64,000 nt of DNA, taken from NCBI GenBank assembly GCA_006384855.1, contig VCJN01003051.1:1-64000 (forward strand), given 5' to 3'. The DNA is from Tetraselmis striata (lineage: Eukaryota > Chlorophyta > Chlorodendrophyceae > Chlorodendrales > Chlorodendraceae). Each line of letters begins with the position of its first letter. Within the stretch, counting starts at the first letter, position 1. The position numbers and the translations under genes are program-made. This document shows positions 32,201 through 42,501 of this stretch, one piece after another. The notes beneath the pieces are model-generated. The model was not told the origin of the DNA. It ran no database searches and worked only from the letters and a program-made list of their open reading frames with translations.

Positions 32201-35200
32201 GCTCGGCCGGCGGCGAGCTCGGCAGCCGCTTCGGCAGCTGCGCCGTCGGCACGGCGCTGGTCCACGCGTGGCTGGGCGTCGCGGGCGTCCTGCCGGCCGC
32301 CGAGCTGGCGCGCCAGGGCCACCTCGCCAACGAGGCCTTCGCAGGCTGCCACCCGATGGGCCTGGCCGCGCTGGTGGAGCGCTTCCGCGCCATGCTGATG
32401 CCCGGCGGCCGCAGCCTGATGGGCGCTGGCTGGATGCCGCGCGCCTTCACGTGGCGCCTCATCTTCGCGCAGGGCCCCGGCGGCCTGTGGAGTAGCGCCG
32501 CGCAGGCGGAGGCCGCGGCGCAGGCCCTCGGCGCGCTGCCCATGCCGCCTTTCAACGCGGGCGCCACCGACGCCGCGTACGGCGCGCTCGGCGAGCGCGC
32601 CATGGACAAGGCCCCGCCCGAGCTACGCGCGCTCGGCGACAGCAACGGCCCCTACCTCTGGGTCAGCACCTGCGCGATGGTGCACCTCGAGCAGGCCGGC
32701 GAGGGCTGGCTGGAGGGCAGCCCCACCGGCGCCGGCCCAGCGGCCGGCCAGATGGCGCCCCAGGAGCTGGCCAACCGGGGCCTCGTGGCGGCGCTCAGCC
32801 GCCTGGGGCCCCTTGGCAGCGGACGGCAGCATCAAACTCCGGCGGAGCCCAGAACGACGAGCCCGAGTCCGCCACGGCCCGAGCGGCCCAGCTGCTGGAG
32901 GTGAGGGACCCCCCCCCCCCCCCCCCCCCCCTCCCCCTTCCCCGGCCCTCCTCCTGCCGCTGGCTCCCGGATGACAGATCCAACAGCGGATTCAGTAGGT
33001 GCCACGCGAAGGGAGGCTTATTACGTATACACAATTTCCATATTTAATCGCAACACGATTGCTACAGCCGTGATGGTGATTGGCGAATGTTGTTCCCTTA
33101 TTGTTTTACTGTTGTTATGATATCATATACGCTAAGCTATTGCATATAATGTTGTAATATGCACACTTTGAGCTTGTGCTACATCATTTTTGTTTTGGAT
33201 TGCAATCGGTGATGATTTATAAGAGGATCACAGTTCTGCTTTGATGAGTTTCTCATATGAATGAGCATGCACTCACCAGTCTATGAGGATGCAAGTGCGG
33301 CTTTTTTATCATAGAATAGAATAGAAAATGTGGAGCTAATTTGGCTTTTCTTGAAAGAAAGCTGACAGATGCATTTAGTCGCATTACGAATCGGTTGCGG
33401 ACAGCACCAAGGACATTTGTTTGATTGGGTATTGCCCATTTAACCAGGACAAATGCATTGTTTTGAATAGATAGCAATACAGGAATGCGGACCGATCCTC
33501 GGCAATGCCATTACGTCAAGGATTTCTACATACGCGTTATTTATTATGAGTACGATGAGCGTATATATCGTCCTGGTAGTATTACCCGTACTAGACTATT
33601 AGGGAATATTGCAAATCCCGTGATGCGCCCGCCAGTAATAACAAGAGAATAAAAAAGATGATAGCACAATATAATAAGATAGGAAAAACGCTACAAGGGT
33701 GGCAAAACGAGGCCAGGCACCGCCGTTAATGAATGCCACCTATGCGCGAGTACGCCTATATGGTGCGTGCAGCCTCATTATAAAGGTGTCTCATTCCTGT
33801 GTACGCGAGCAGACGGATGCATCTTTTTAGATGGGTGTTGATGGACGCTGCTGTCCGCAGGCATGGCGTGACCCGGCGGCCGGGAGCCTGGTCGACTGGC
33901 GCGCGCGCCGCGCCGTGTGGTCCTGCGCCATCATGACTGGCACCGACGAGGCGATGCTGCAGCAGGCGCTGGGCGCCTGCCCGCTGCCCCCGGAGGCCGC
34001 CGCCTCCGCGGTGGCGCTGCCTGACGACGTTGTGCAATCCGTCCGGGCGCCGCTTGCGTGCGTGGCCGACACCGCGGAGCCCGCGGCGGCGGCGGCGGCG
34101 CACCGCAGCCACGGCCGCGCCAGGTTCCGCAACTGCCAGACGCTCCCCATCACGCTGCTGGAGGCCGTGGCGTCCAGCTTTGCGTCCAGCTACGGCAAGC
34201 CCACAGCGATTCTGATCGAGGTGCGCGTCGCGCCACCTCCATTGCCGATTCGACGCCTCTGCCCAGTCGTCGGTCCCACCGCCAGCAACGTCAGGGCTGC
34301 TAGTGTGTTTTTTGAAGTGTAGCTCGTACATCTTAGGGTTTTTGGTTTTATAGGGTCTCACCATTCTGTGGGCAGCGGAGACTGCTCATGCTGAGAAATT
34401 GCCTACGGCGTACCCGGTACATATAAGCTTTTGCATCCTCAGCATCTCATAATACATTGATGCAGGATTGATGACATAATACTACACGGTTGGCTGCCTG
34501 ATCCCTTTCTGGACTATAGTAGGTACAGGTACTTATTACAAGATTCTTACGTATTGTCTAATTTGCAATTTTATTATTATTGTATTATCAGTCATGTCGA
34601 TAGATATATGATAATATAAATATATATGCACATATATACATATTTGAGTATATGTCTCTGAGCAATGCGCTTGCGCGCTGTAGTAATGTGGCTGAAGCGC
34701 ATGCAATTATGTGTCGTATACACGTACACTGTGTGTGTGCGTGTGTGTGTGTCGACTAGTCGCTACATCATTCATCACGCTACTGTGAATACATTTTACC
34801 ATGCATTGTGTTATGCCATACACGGGTAGTCGCTGTATTATTTAGTTGGGAGTGCTATTTATGCATAGTTTCGACAATTCATGAATGGTCATGGAGCCCC
34901 CCCCCCCCCCCCCCCCCCCCCACCCCCACCCTCCCCACCCCTCCCCAAATTGGTTGCTTCCTCTCACGCGGCTCCCCTGGCTCGCTGCGCCCCGCAGGCT
35001 GTGGCGCTGCTCTTCGGCCTGGCCGTCGCGTGTGCCCTGCTGGCCGCCACGGCGGGCTTTTGCTGCCGCGAGGTCTACACCGCCGTCGGCTGCGGCGACA
35101 AGTCGGCCGGGCAGTGCGACTTCGCCCTCCAGCTGGAGACCGCCATCGGCGTGCGCGACGCGCGCTTTGTTGCGCCCAGCTGCCGGGACCTGCTCGGGTC

Positions 35201-36917
35201 GGCGGAGTACCAGGCCGACGTGGTGCCCGCGCTGGCGGAGCCGAGCGAGATGTCGTGCGCCAGCCCCGCGGGAATGCACCCCGCCGTGGCGGGGCTGATC
35301 GGCCTCGTGCTGGCGTGGGCCGTCAAGCTCGGCGCGGCCTTCCTGTTCAAGACGGCGCTCGGGCGCGCGTACCAGGCGCCCGGCTGGAAGAAGCTGGCGT
35401 CCACCAATGCCGGCCAGGCCAACCGCAACGTTGGCAACGTCAAGGTGCGCTGCGTGACTCACACTAGCGACTATCAATCCTTATTATTGACCAGCGGCGG
35501 CAATTGATTCTGAGCGGCGGTGCCTGGCGTATTTAGATTTGCCACCCTTCTAGCGCTGAAATAAACCGCTAATTGCAACACCCCTGATTACTCGAGTACT
35601 GATAGCGTTGAAATAAACCGCGACTTACTGCAGCAGACCTGATTACTCGAGTACTGGTAGCTTTGAGATATACCGCGACTTGCAACACCCCTGATTACTC
35701 GAGTACTGATAGCGTTGAAATAAACCGCGACTTACTGCAGCAGACCTGACTACTCGAGTTCTAGTGCGCGCTACCAGGATGATAATAACGACGAGTATAT
35801 GCAGAAATCGTTAATGTAATCTCATCGTCATGCAGCATCGGTCCGCATTCCTGTATACTGCTTTTATTTATTTCAGACATGTACGTAATAAATATCTTTC
35901 CTGGATGAATGGGCAGTACACAATATAACCATGTCCTTATTAGAGCTGTCCGATATCGATTCGCAATACGATGTCGCGATATATGTCACGTCACTTCGTT
36001 ATCCTTCGCTTTCCTTCCGCTATCGTTTAGTCGCTATCTGTCCGTTTTGTTTCAGCAAGAAAAGCCAAACAATCAAGATATTTTTCATTTATTTCTATTC
36101 TGCTCTAGTTGCCGAGCTTGCATCCTAATACACTGGTTGGTTATCCTATCTTAAGATAGGGGTCTTACTCGTTCGCAGTTCTTATTTTATGCCTCATTCT
36201 GCCAACAAGACATCTATTCACCGAAACATGACATTGATTAACACCACATTGATTAATTAACACCTGGCTGCCCCAATGTTAAAAGCTGATTTATTATGTG
36301 ATTTGATGTATGATGTTATTTAATCCTTAGCAGCCATGATATTAGGTATGGAAACCCTGATGTTTTGGTCACAACCCTTAGGATCGCGTCAACACTGCCT
36401 GAGATAAACGCAGTTGAGCTGAGGTGGTGGTGGTTGTGCCTCCGCGCAGATCTACCCCGAGGAGTACGCCACCCTGGCGACCTCCGACGGCTCCTTCTCC
36501 ACCGGCCTCGTGGTGCCCTTCCAGAAGCAGTCGGGCGACCGGCACATGCAGGCCGTGTACACCCGCAGCACGCAGCGCGGGCGCGTGAGCGCCGCCGCGC
36601 GCGGCATCGTCGTCGCGCTCGTCCTGCTGGTCGGCATCATCCTCGCCGCCATCTCCGGCATCAGCTTCTACAGCGCCGCTGCCGCCGAGAACGCCGACGC
36701 GCCGATGATCGCGTTTGCGGTGCTGCTCGCGGCGGATCTGGTCCTGGAGGGCCTCCTCATGCTCGGCCGCTTCATCTCCCTGCAGGCCAAGGCGGGCAGC
36801 TTCGCCTCCGGCCCCGCGGTGAGCTACATCCGCTGGATGGAGGCCTTCGCCGACCTGAGCAGCATGGCCTGCGTCGACCCCCGCCTCGCGCACGACATGT
36901 GCCGCAACATCCAGTGA
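25383..36917 (+). CDS. Secreted proline-rich REJ-GAIN/GPS multi-pass membrane protein
   Basis: Exons read by eye: 25383-25538, 26612-27111, 27249-27285, 27408-27612, 27726-28245, 28771-29059, 29199-29410, 29626-30168, 30485-30709, 31078-32900 (with an optional in-frame intron 31378-31521), 33861-34220, 34998-35444, 36450-36917. About 1,880 aa. Order: signal peptide ([19 protein letters not shown]), Ser/Asp-acidic and (S)PPP tracts, a cysteine-containing domain, a second Pro/Thr tract (PTPAPT repeats), a REJ-like domain ([22 protein letters not shown]), a helical GAIN-like domain, and a GPS motif ending [11 protein letters not shown] first TM ([20 protein letters not shown]) and about four more follow in the last exons. 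Known: REJ+GPS occur in polycystin-1-like proteins and GAIN/GPS in adhesion receptors, where GPS self-cleaves. Inferred role: cell-wall-anchored surface receptor or adhesin. Frame breaks near 26960 and 32805-32826 need one base added. A further exon near 25606-25657 is possible. Closest alternatives: polycystin-1-like or algal adhesion-receptor-like protein. Confidence 0.72.
26230..26306 (+). repeat. (CT)n microsatellite in intron 1
   Basis: About 77 bp of CT dinucleotides with three CG interruptions, inside the first intron of the REJ/GPS gene. Confidence 0.95.
27214..27234 (+). repeat. C21 run before an intron acceptor
   Basis: 21 C ending 14 bases before the AG at 27247-27248 of the REJ/GPS gene. 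It may act as an extreme polypyrimidine tract. Confidence 0.95.
28286..28668 (+). repeat. Pentanucleotide array TGACA/TGGCA in an intron
   Basis: About 380 bp of pentamers (CATGA and CATGG variants with occasional CACCGA). CATGA blocks lie at both sides and a block of about 18 CATGG units in the middle. It lies in intron 28246-28770. The minus strand is open throughout but would encode only Met-Ser/Pro-Cys-His repeats. Confidence 0.95.
30283..30470 (+). repeat. AT-rich simple-sequence DNA in an intron
   Basis: Imperfect (ATAATG/ATGATG)n followed by TATATACATA words, within intron 30169-30484 of the REJ/GPS gene. Confidence 0.85.
33285..33520 (-). repeat. Dispersed repeat family R2, copy 1 (inverted)
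   Basis: The reverse complement shares, in order, GGATCGGTCCGCATTCCTGT, AAATGGGCAATAC, TGTCCTTGG, CTTTCTTTCAAGAAAAGCCA and ACTTGCATCC with 35815-36135 and 44298-44565. It lies in intron 32901-33860. Confidence 0.75.
35505..36135 (+). repeat. Dispersed repeat family R2, copy 2, with internal tandem repeats
   Basis: Starts AGCGGCGGTGCCTGGCGTAT and ends CTTGCATCCTAATA. It matches 44095-44570 (+) at both ends and through the middle. Between about 35560 and 35762 this copy alone carries about four tandem units of 55-70 bp (CTGATTACTCGAGTACTGRT, GAAATAAACCGC). It lies in intron 35445-36449. Confidence 0.75.
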
Positions 36918-37049
36918 AAACCCACAATCGGAATCAAGACAACCCCAAGAAGCCCCTCAAGCCCCCATATGCAGCCACACTCACGGCACGATCAAGACCG
37001 TATTCTCAGCTGAAACTGCTGAGATTACCGCTGCTATAGCAGTTACGTT

Positions 37050-38750
37050 ATAGTTTGGGCCCGCCGAGATGCGGAGAACTACACTGTAATTCTTCCCCCA
37101 TTCGTCAGCCGTTCCCATGCCGCCCCGGCAGTCCTTGGCGGCGCTAACCCGCGCCCTTCATGGGGCGGGATAGGCAGGGCTGCCCAAGTGGTGCGCGAGA
37201 TGATGTTAATTATGACGGGGGGCGGCGCGCGGAAAAAAGGCGGTTCACATACACCCTTCCACACAAGTCCCAGGCTCTTTTTTCTCCACATCTGAGTTTA
37301 CTGATAGATGGACAGCTGAATACAGGGTTAATGACCTGAAACCCTATAATTTCTCATATTTATTTTCAGCCGTTATCATCACATGGTTGATTCAAGCCCC
37401 ATGACCCTAATAACTGCGTTAGTTCCATCATACCCCCACATTAGGCCTTAGTTCCATTATTATACCGCCACAACGCCGGGGTTGATGCCCCGCACGCAGC
37501 GCCGCGCATTCATAGAAAATGGCATGGTGGGTTGGCCATAGATGGTTCAGGAAAAATGTTGTTAGCAAAGGGGCTAGAACATTGCTGGGGGGGGGGGGGG
37601 GGGGGGGGGGTAATGCAAGCGCGAGCCACTGCCCATTGTGCGCGCTAATAATTAAACCAGCGCAACTGCAGTGCTGCCCTCCTCAACCCGTCGAGCACCC
37701 TCACAAGGCGCGCGGATATTCAAAGCGTTGCAGAGATACTGCTCACAATATATTTGAAACAAATGCCATTCATAAATTCTGCGCGAGGAGTAGACAAACC
37801 GTTTTCTGTAATTGGAGGGCATTCGGGCACGTTTAAGCACCTACCTTTTGGGTTACAAACCTAAAAACAGGTCGAAACGCGACGTTTATGGCGACATGTG
37901 GCCACATAATGGGCATATAAAACTTCACGGCAACACTTTGCGGTTCGCGCGTCAATATCTGCACCCACGACCGCACGCGGTGGCGTGACAATGTGCTGCT
38001 GGGTGTACTCGCACAGGGACCACTCATACATACTTGGCACATGCCACCATGCTTGAGCAATGCGCACGGTCGCCACGCCCCATCCCGCCTTTATTTACAA
38101 CATTGTCTGCACCAGAATCGACGCATTCGAGTGCGCGCCATTCATCATTCACCGCGGCCACTCGGCTCGTTGCGGTGACGTAGCACAATATGGGCAATTA
38201 ATCATGTTCCCTCTTGCAGGAAAGCGCTGCCCTACGGCAACGAGGCCGCAACAACCCTCTCATGCGCCATCACGATCACATCAGCAACAGTTTCCATACA
38301 TAGGGCCTGTCCCATACCCTGAGTAACCTGGTTCCAATGCCCTACACGCAAGGGTGGCGTGGTATGATACGTACGGGTCAGTTGTGTCCCATAGATATTG
38401 TATATATATGCGCATGGATGGCGCAATAATGTGGTTTCGAAGCGCTAGCAGCGTCACAGCAAGCGCGCGCTCTGCTCTTCCTGAAGCTATGAAAAGTGCT
38501 GATGGCCCCGATCCCATGTGGCAAATGGGCAATATCAGCTCTAACGCGCCATCGCAGCATTTCTCGGCCCAAGCCATATTCGGTATTACCCGTATTGGCA
38601 ACACGCATGCACACCCCATGCACTATATGCTGTCAGAACGATACAAACATATCTCAACCTCACCAGCATACCTTGCTGCTAAGGCGAGCCACCCGCAAAG
38701 GTTCCCACCGTGAATCTGCTGGCTCAGATTCATCAGAGCGGGGTGGAATG
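37050..38750 (+). mobile_element. Unclassified LTR-type element, copy A (decayed)
   Basis: 37290-37418 (+) matches the reverse complement of 41929-42070. Shared words run CAGCTGAAT, GACCTGAAA, TTCAGCC, TTATCATCA, CAAGCCC, CCCTAA. The match continues into the interior: 37470-37600 and 37990-38390 pair with 41860-41740 and 41400-40910 on the other strand. The boundary CCCTAA(C)A looks like an LTR end. Broken frames in the shared interior give similar peptides in both copies (MPPCLSNAHGRH here, MPPLSDAHGRH there), so it was once protein-coding. At 38738-38749 GGGGTGGAA|TGTGAGG looks like a polypurine tract followed by an LTR start. A G24 run sits at 37587-37610. Confidence 0.45.
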
Positions 38751-40149
38751 TGAGGATATATCCTATAACCTCACTAACCCTAATCAACAGTAGCACACTT
38801 TAAGGCGCGTAGCGCCAGGCGCGTAGGCGTGTAGGCGCGTCGGCCGATCGGCGCCTGCTGATATATCAGCACGGCGCCCTGCCGGAACTGTAATCATACT
38901 ACTCTCACCCTCACAACCTCGGAGTAGCACAGACTCTCGCCACCATAAGCGCATCCCCTCACACCATGGCACCCGCCTCGCGCCCCCTCCCCTTCAATTA
39001 TTTCCATTCGGTGATATTGCCGATGGAGGACTGCGCTCTCACGATCCGACGGCGATGGCGTCATCTCCTCGTGGGTGGATGAACCCCTGCTATTATCGGA
39101 CGGCTCTCTATTTCTCCTCGTAAAATGGCCGCCGAACACGTGATCGCAACGCAGTAGCAGTACAATTATTAAATCTAGAACTTGGTAGAGCAGATCAGCA
39201 ATATGAATCTAGGGGTCTGCATTCGCGAAATAACGCAAACCCTTTGCAAACCCTGCGCTAATTCCACTTTGCGAACAAGGGCCTCGTGGTAATCTGGGGG
39301 AGAGTGCTGATTTACCGGAGCGATCTCCACTTTGCATACCCGTAGTCGTCGTGTTGCGAGGGCTCGCGAACAATTCGTGAGGGCTTCGCGACCAATTATC
39401 GCGAGCGGGTTCACAGGTAGTTCGCGCGAGAACAGGCTGCCGGTAGTGAAGCCGAGCCATGTTGTTATGCTCCGAAACCAGTTGTACATTACATGAATGC
39501 GGACAATTTGACCACGCGCACTTCGCCAGGCAACGCGCATGTGACCGAACGGCATGTATACTTGTACATGTATTCGTATTTGTATTCGTGGTCTCCCCGA
39601 TTCTTTGAGGCGATGGAGCATCATTTTACATTACCATAGGTCACTGCGCGCGGTCTTGGTGATGTGGCGCTGCTTGATGATGTATAACTCACCGCTGGAT
39701 AAACCGTAATGACACAGTGGTACATCGGGTTACAGCAGTACATAACAGTCTATGTACGACGAGCACGCCAATAAGTACAGCCCATTCCCTGCTGACGCTT
39801 CCGTGCCCATTGCAGCTAGCACCCCCGGCGGCTGACGTCATGTATACCCTGCGCGCCAATATGTAACTAATATGGACAGGAAGACAGGAACGCGCCAGAA
39901 TGTGCTGCTCGAGTTATTACGGATACGCTATTGTAGCATATCACTGATGCATCATAGTGGCTACTGTCTACTCGTTACGCTGGCCGCTGCAGGTCCGAAC
40001 GTCCAAACCCAGCGTGTAGCGCGCTGGCGGTTACATCAAGACTCGTCATGTATCAAGTATACTTCAGCCGATGACTCGACAGGCACAACCGATTTTCAAA
40101 TACATCTAGCAACTAGTGTGCTGTCTCTATGTCGAGTATGCGAATGTCT

Positions 40150-40518
40150 CTACTGAGTCCAAGGACATCCGCATCGGGGACAAGTTGGGCAGCCACGCAC
40201 CATGGTCTCAAGTTCGTAGTGGAGAAGATAAGAAGGGATGCGGGCATGCCGCACTAAATTAGCGTCGAGGTTGTCTTGCTGAGGTGCGACGCGAAGGTCG
40301 GCGACCCTCAATTGTAAGTAGCAGAACGGCTCGGCCATCGATGAGCTCGACATAACGTCATGATGTTTATGCTCGGAGTAGAGCTCAATGGCTGATGAGT
40401 CGTACATCTCCTCCTTCTCGCTGACGACGTTTGTCTCGATCAATGCATATAATATTACGCGCTGCTGGTCGTGCTTACGGCTATTTGCATAATTGCAGTG
40501 CACAGCCTGGCATTGCAT
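40150..40518 (-). CDS. Hypothetical ORF, 122 aa
   Basis: ATG at 40518 (reverse). The composition is unlike the Arg/Pro-rich chance frames: mixed acidic/hydrophobic, with YDSSAIELYSEHKHHDVMSS, and a cysteine-rich end CPTCPRCGCPW that could bind zinc. No family recognised. It sits between the two element copies, so a transposon origin is likely if it is real. Confidence 0.2.
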   Translation of the reverse strand: MQCQAVHCNYANSRKHDQQRVILYALIETNVVSEKEEMYDSSAIELYSEHKHHDVMSSSSMAEPFCYLQLRVADLRVAPQQDNLDANLVRHARIPSYLLHYELETMVRGCPTCPRCGCPWTQ

Positions 40519-40889
40519 TCCGATGCCACTATAAATACATTTGCAGGATAGCAGAGATCATTATTATACTTCCCTGACTGGATGTGTCAGCATGCTATAG
40601 CAATCATGCGTATATAGCTACACCTTTCCAAAAAATATGGGGTTTGCGAATTCGATTGACGCGACCATACGAGGCTGCACTACATAGGCCGTTTTATTCG
40701 CGTTGCTCACACATTATTCAGAGTCGTACGCCTCGGGAAAACTGCCTCTATATATAACGTGATACACCTTATATTGCCATGCGGTAGCCGCGTTGCTGTT
40801 GACACTTTCATTTATGCAGAACCAGAGCTTCTGGCGCTACTGGAGCTTTTGAAGGCGCTTCGAAACCGCAAACTGCGCTAATCGTGTTG

Positions 40890-42330
40890 ATACAGCATAG
40901 TAGGCACCGGACACCACTGCCCCCGTACTCATACCACATCGCTCATTGCCTTAAACAATGCGCGCAGGGTATTGAAATTAGGTCATGCATGGTATTGGGG
41001 CAAGCCCTACGCATTGACGCCGCTGGTTTGCGCCTTTCCGGGCAAAATCATAGACAAAATGCTGCTGAGATCGTTGCATGCTCAACTGGGTGAGGGTTCT
41101 CGCGGGCTCGCATGCACTATGCCCTATTGCCATAGGAAAGGTTTGCCCTACGAGAAGGATTCCTGCCGTAGGGCAAAGCATTTCTATAGTAAGAACGCAT
41201 GCCCGCATGCCCGTAGCGCGCCATTGCTTGTGAGCCGAATGGTACGGCTATGGCGTGCACCTTCATTCGCCGATGCTGTCGTAGAAAAAAGGCTGCGGAA
41301 AGGGGGGGAACCGGAATGGCGGCCGTGGGCATCGCTCAAGGGGGGCATCTGCCAAGGATGAGCGGTCCCGACCGTGAATAAGTACACCCAACACACTGTA
41401 GGTACGCCGCTGTGCATCATCAGGTTTTGAGATCCCCTTGGCGTAAATTCCCACGCCATTGTGGTGAACGCTGTCACAGACGTCAGATTTCAACCTATCA
41501 TTTCTACAAACTCAACAGTACCTGCACGATGACCTCGGACGACCGTGCTGCCACTGGGGGGATGGAATCCCCGCTCGCGTAGATTTTAATGGTATTTGTG
41601 AAAAACGTATCTGATATTTCCTCGGAACGCACTGAGCAATAGTGCAATAACACCGCGAGTTTATTGAGAGCCGCGCGCCACAAAGGCAGCACTGCACTGG
41701 CGATAGTTTCGCGCCACATCGTGCCCGGGCGCACGCCACTATGGCCCCACCCCACCCAACAATGCCATAGCCTCTTTGCTGACATGTTTCCTCACCCATC
41801 CATGGCCATCTCGCCATTCAATGATCTATGCATGCGCAGCGGCACGTGGGGGGCACCAACCCCCGTTGTTGTGATGGTACTGAAACCGCTCAAAGCGGCG
41901 CAAGTGCCACCCATGTGGGACAATTGTTAGGGCCAAAGGGCTTGCTGAAACCCTATGATGATAAAGGCTGAAGGTACATGTGCAACCTTCCAGGATTTCA
42001 GGTCAGAAACCCCTAGATTCAGCTGCCCTAATATTCGTCAACTCGTATTCGGCCAGAAAGGGGCCCGGGACTTATGTGGAGAGGTGTAAATAAGCTATAT
42101 ACGTGTGATTGCCGCCACAGCCAGAATATACATAAGCTCTATATATGCCCAGCTTAAGTTCTATGCCCTTGGTTGTTAAGCTCTTAAGCTGAAGATTAGG
42201 GTTTTGAGCTCCAGGCCAGATCAGTCAGATCAATCAGATCTCTTAACTAAGCTCTTGTGTAGCCTTAAGCTCATATATACCCATCTATATGCCCATACGC
42301 CCATAAGCTGAGGCACAAAATGGTTGGTCT
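40890..42330 (-). mobile_element. Unclassified LTR-type element, copy B (decayed, inverted)
   Basis: Minus-strand counterpart of copy A. Reading leftward, the LTR-like part (42330-41929) ends in CCCTAACA and is followed by interior sequence similar to copy A down to about 40910. The interior holds an 11-bp perfect inverted repeat TTTGCCCTACG...CGTAGGGCAAA at 41139-41179. The two copies face each other; the outer extent of each is uncertain. Confidence 0.45.
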
Positions 42331-42501
42331 CCATGTCACAGCTGTCACGATATGGAACGAGTGGCATCATGATGCTATACTGAGGCTGGCTGTTCCTTCA
42401 TCATTGCAACACTCGCGCCTTCACGTGACGCCCCTGCCACATCAGGGCATCCGGCACCCCCGAAACAGTAAAACGCCATCGCTGCCGTACGGTGCCGCCT
42501 A

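Larger units (their letters stand above)
36918..42501. other. Repeat-rich intergenic block, 5.6 kb
   Basis: No confident host gene. It contains two inverted copies of an unclassified LTR-type element (about 37050-38750 and 40890-42330) and a candidate second LTR start at 38749. A 122-codon frame lies at 40150-40518 (-), and 149 codons at 39175-39624 (-) are open but unrecognised. Much of 38750-40150 shows nothing assignable. Confidence 0.5.

Noticed and set aside
31459-32645. Two 300-codon minus-strand open frames
   Set aside because: Antisense to the GPS/TM exon, whose plus-strand translation has clear domain motifs. High GC at third positions opens the reverse frames.
38749-39170. Complete second LTR for element copy A
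   Set aside because: The TGTGAGG start after a purine tract is suggestive, but no matching partner LTR was found in the window, so it is only mentioned and not called.
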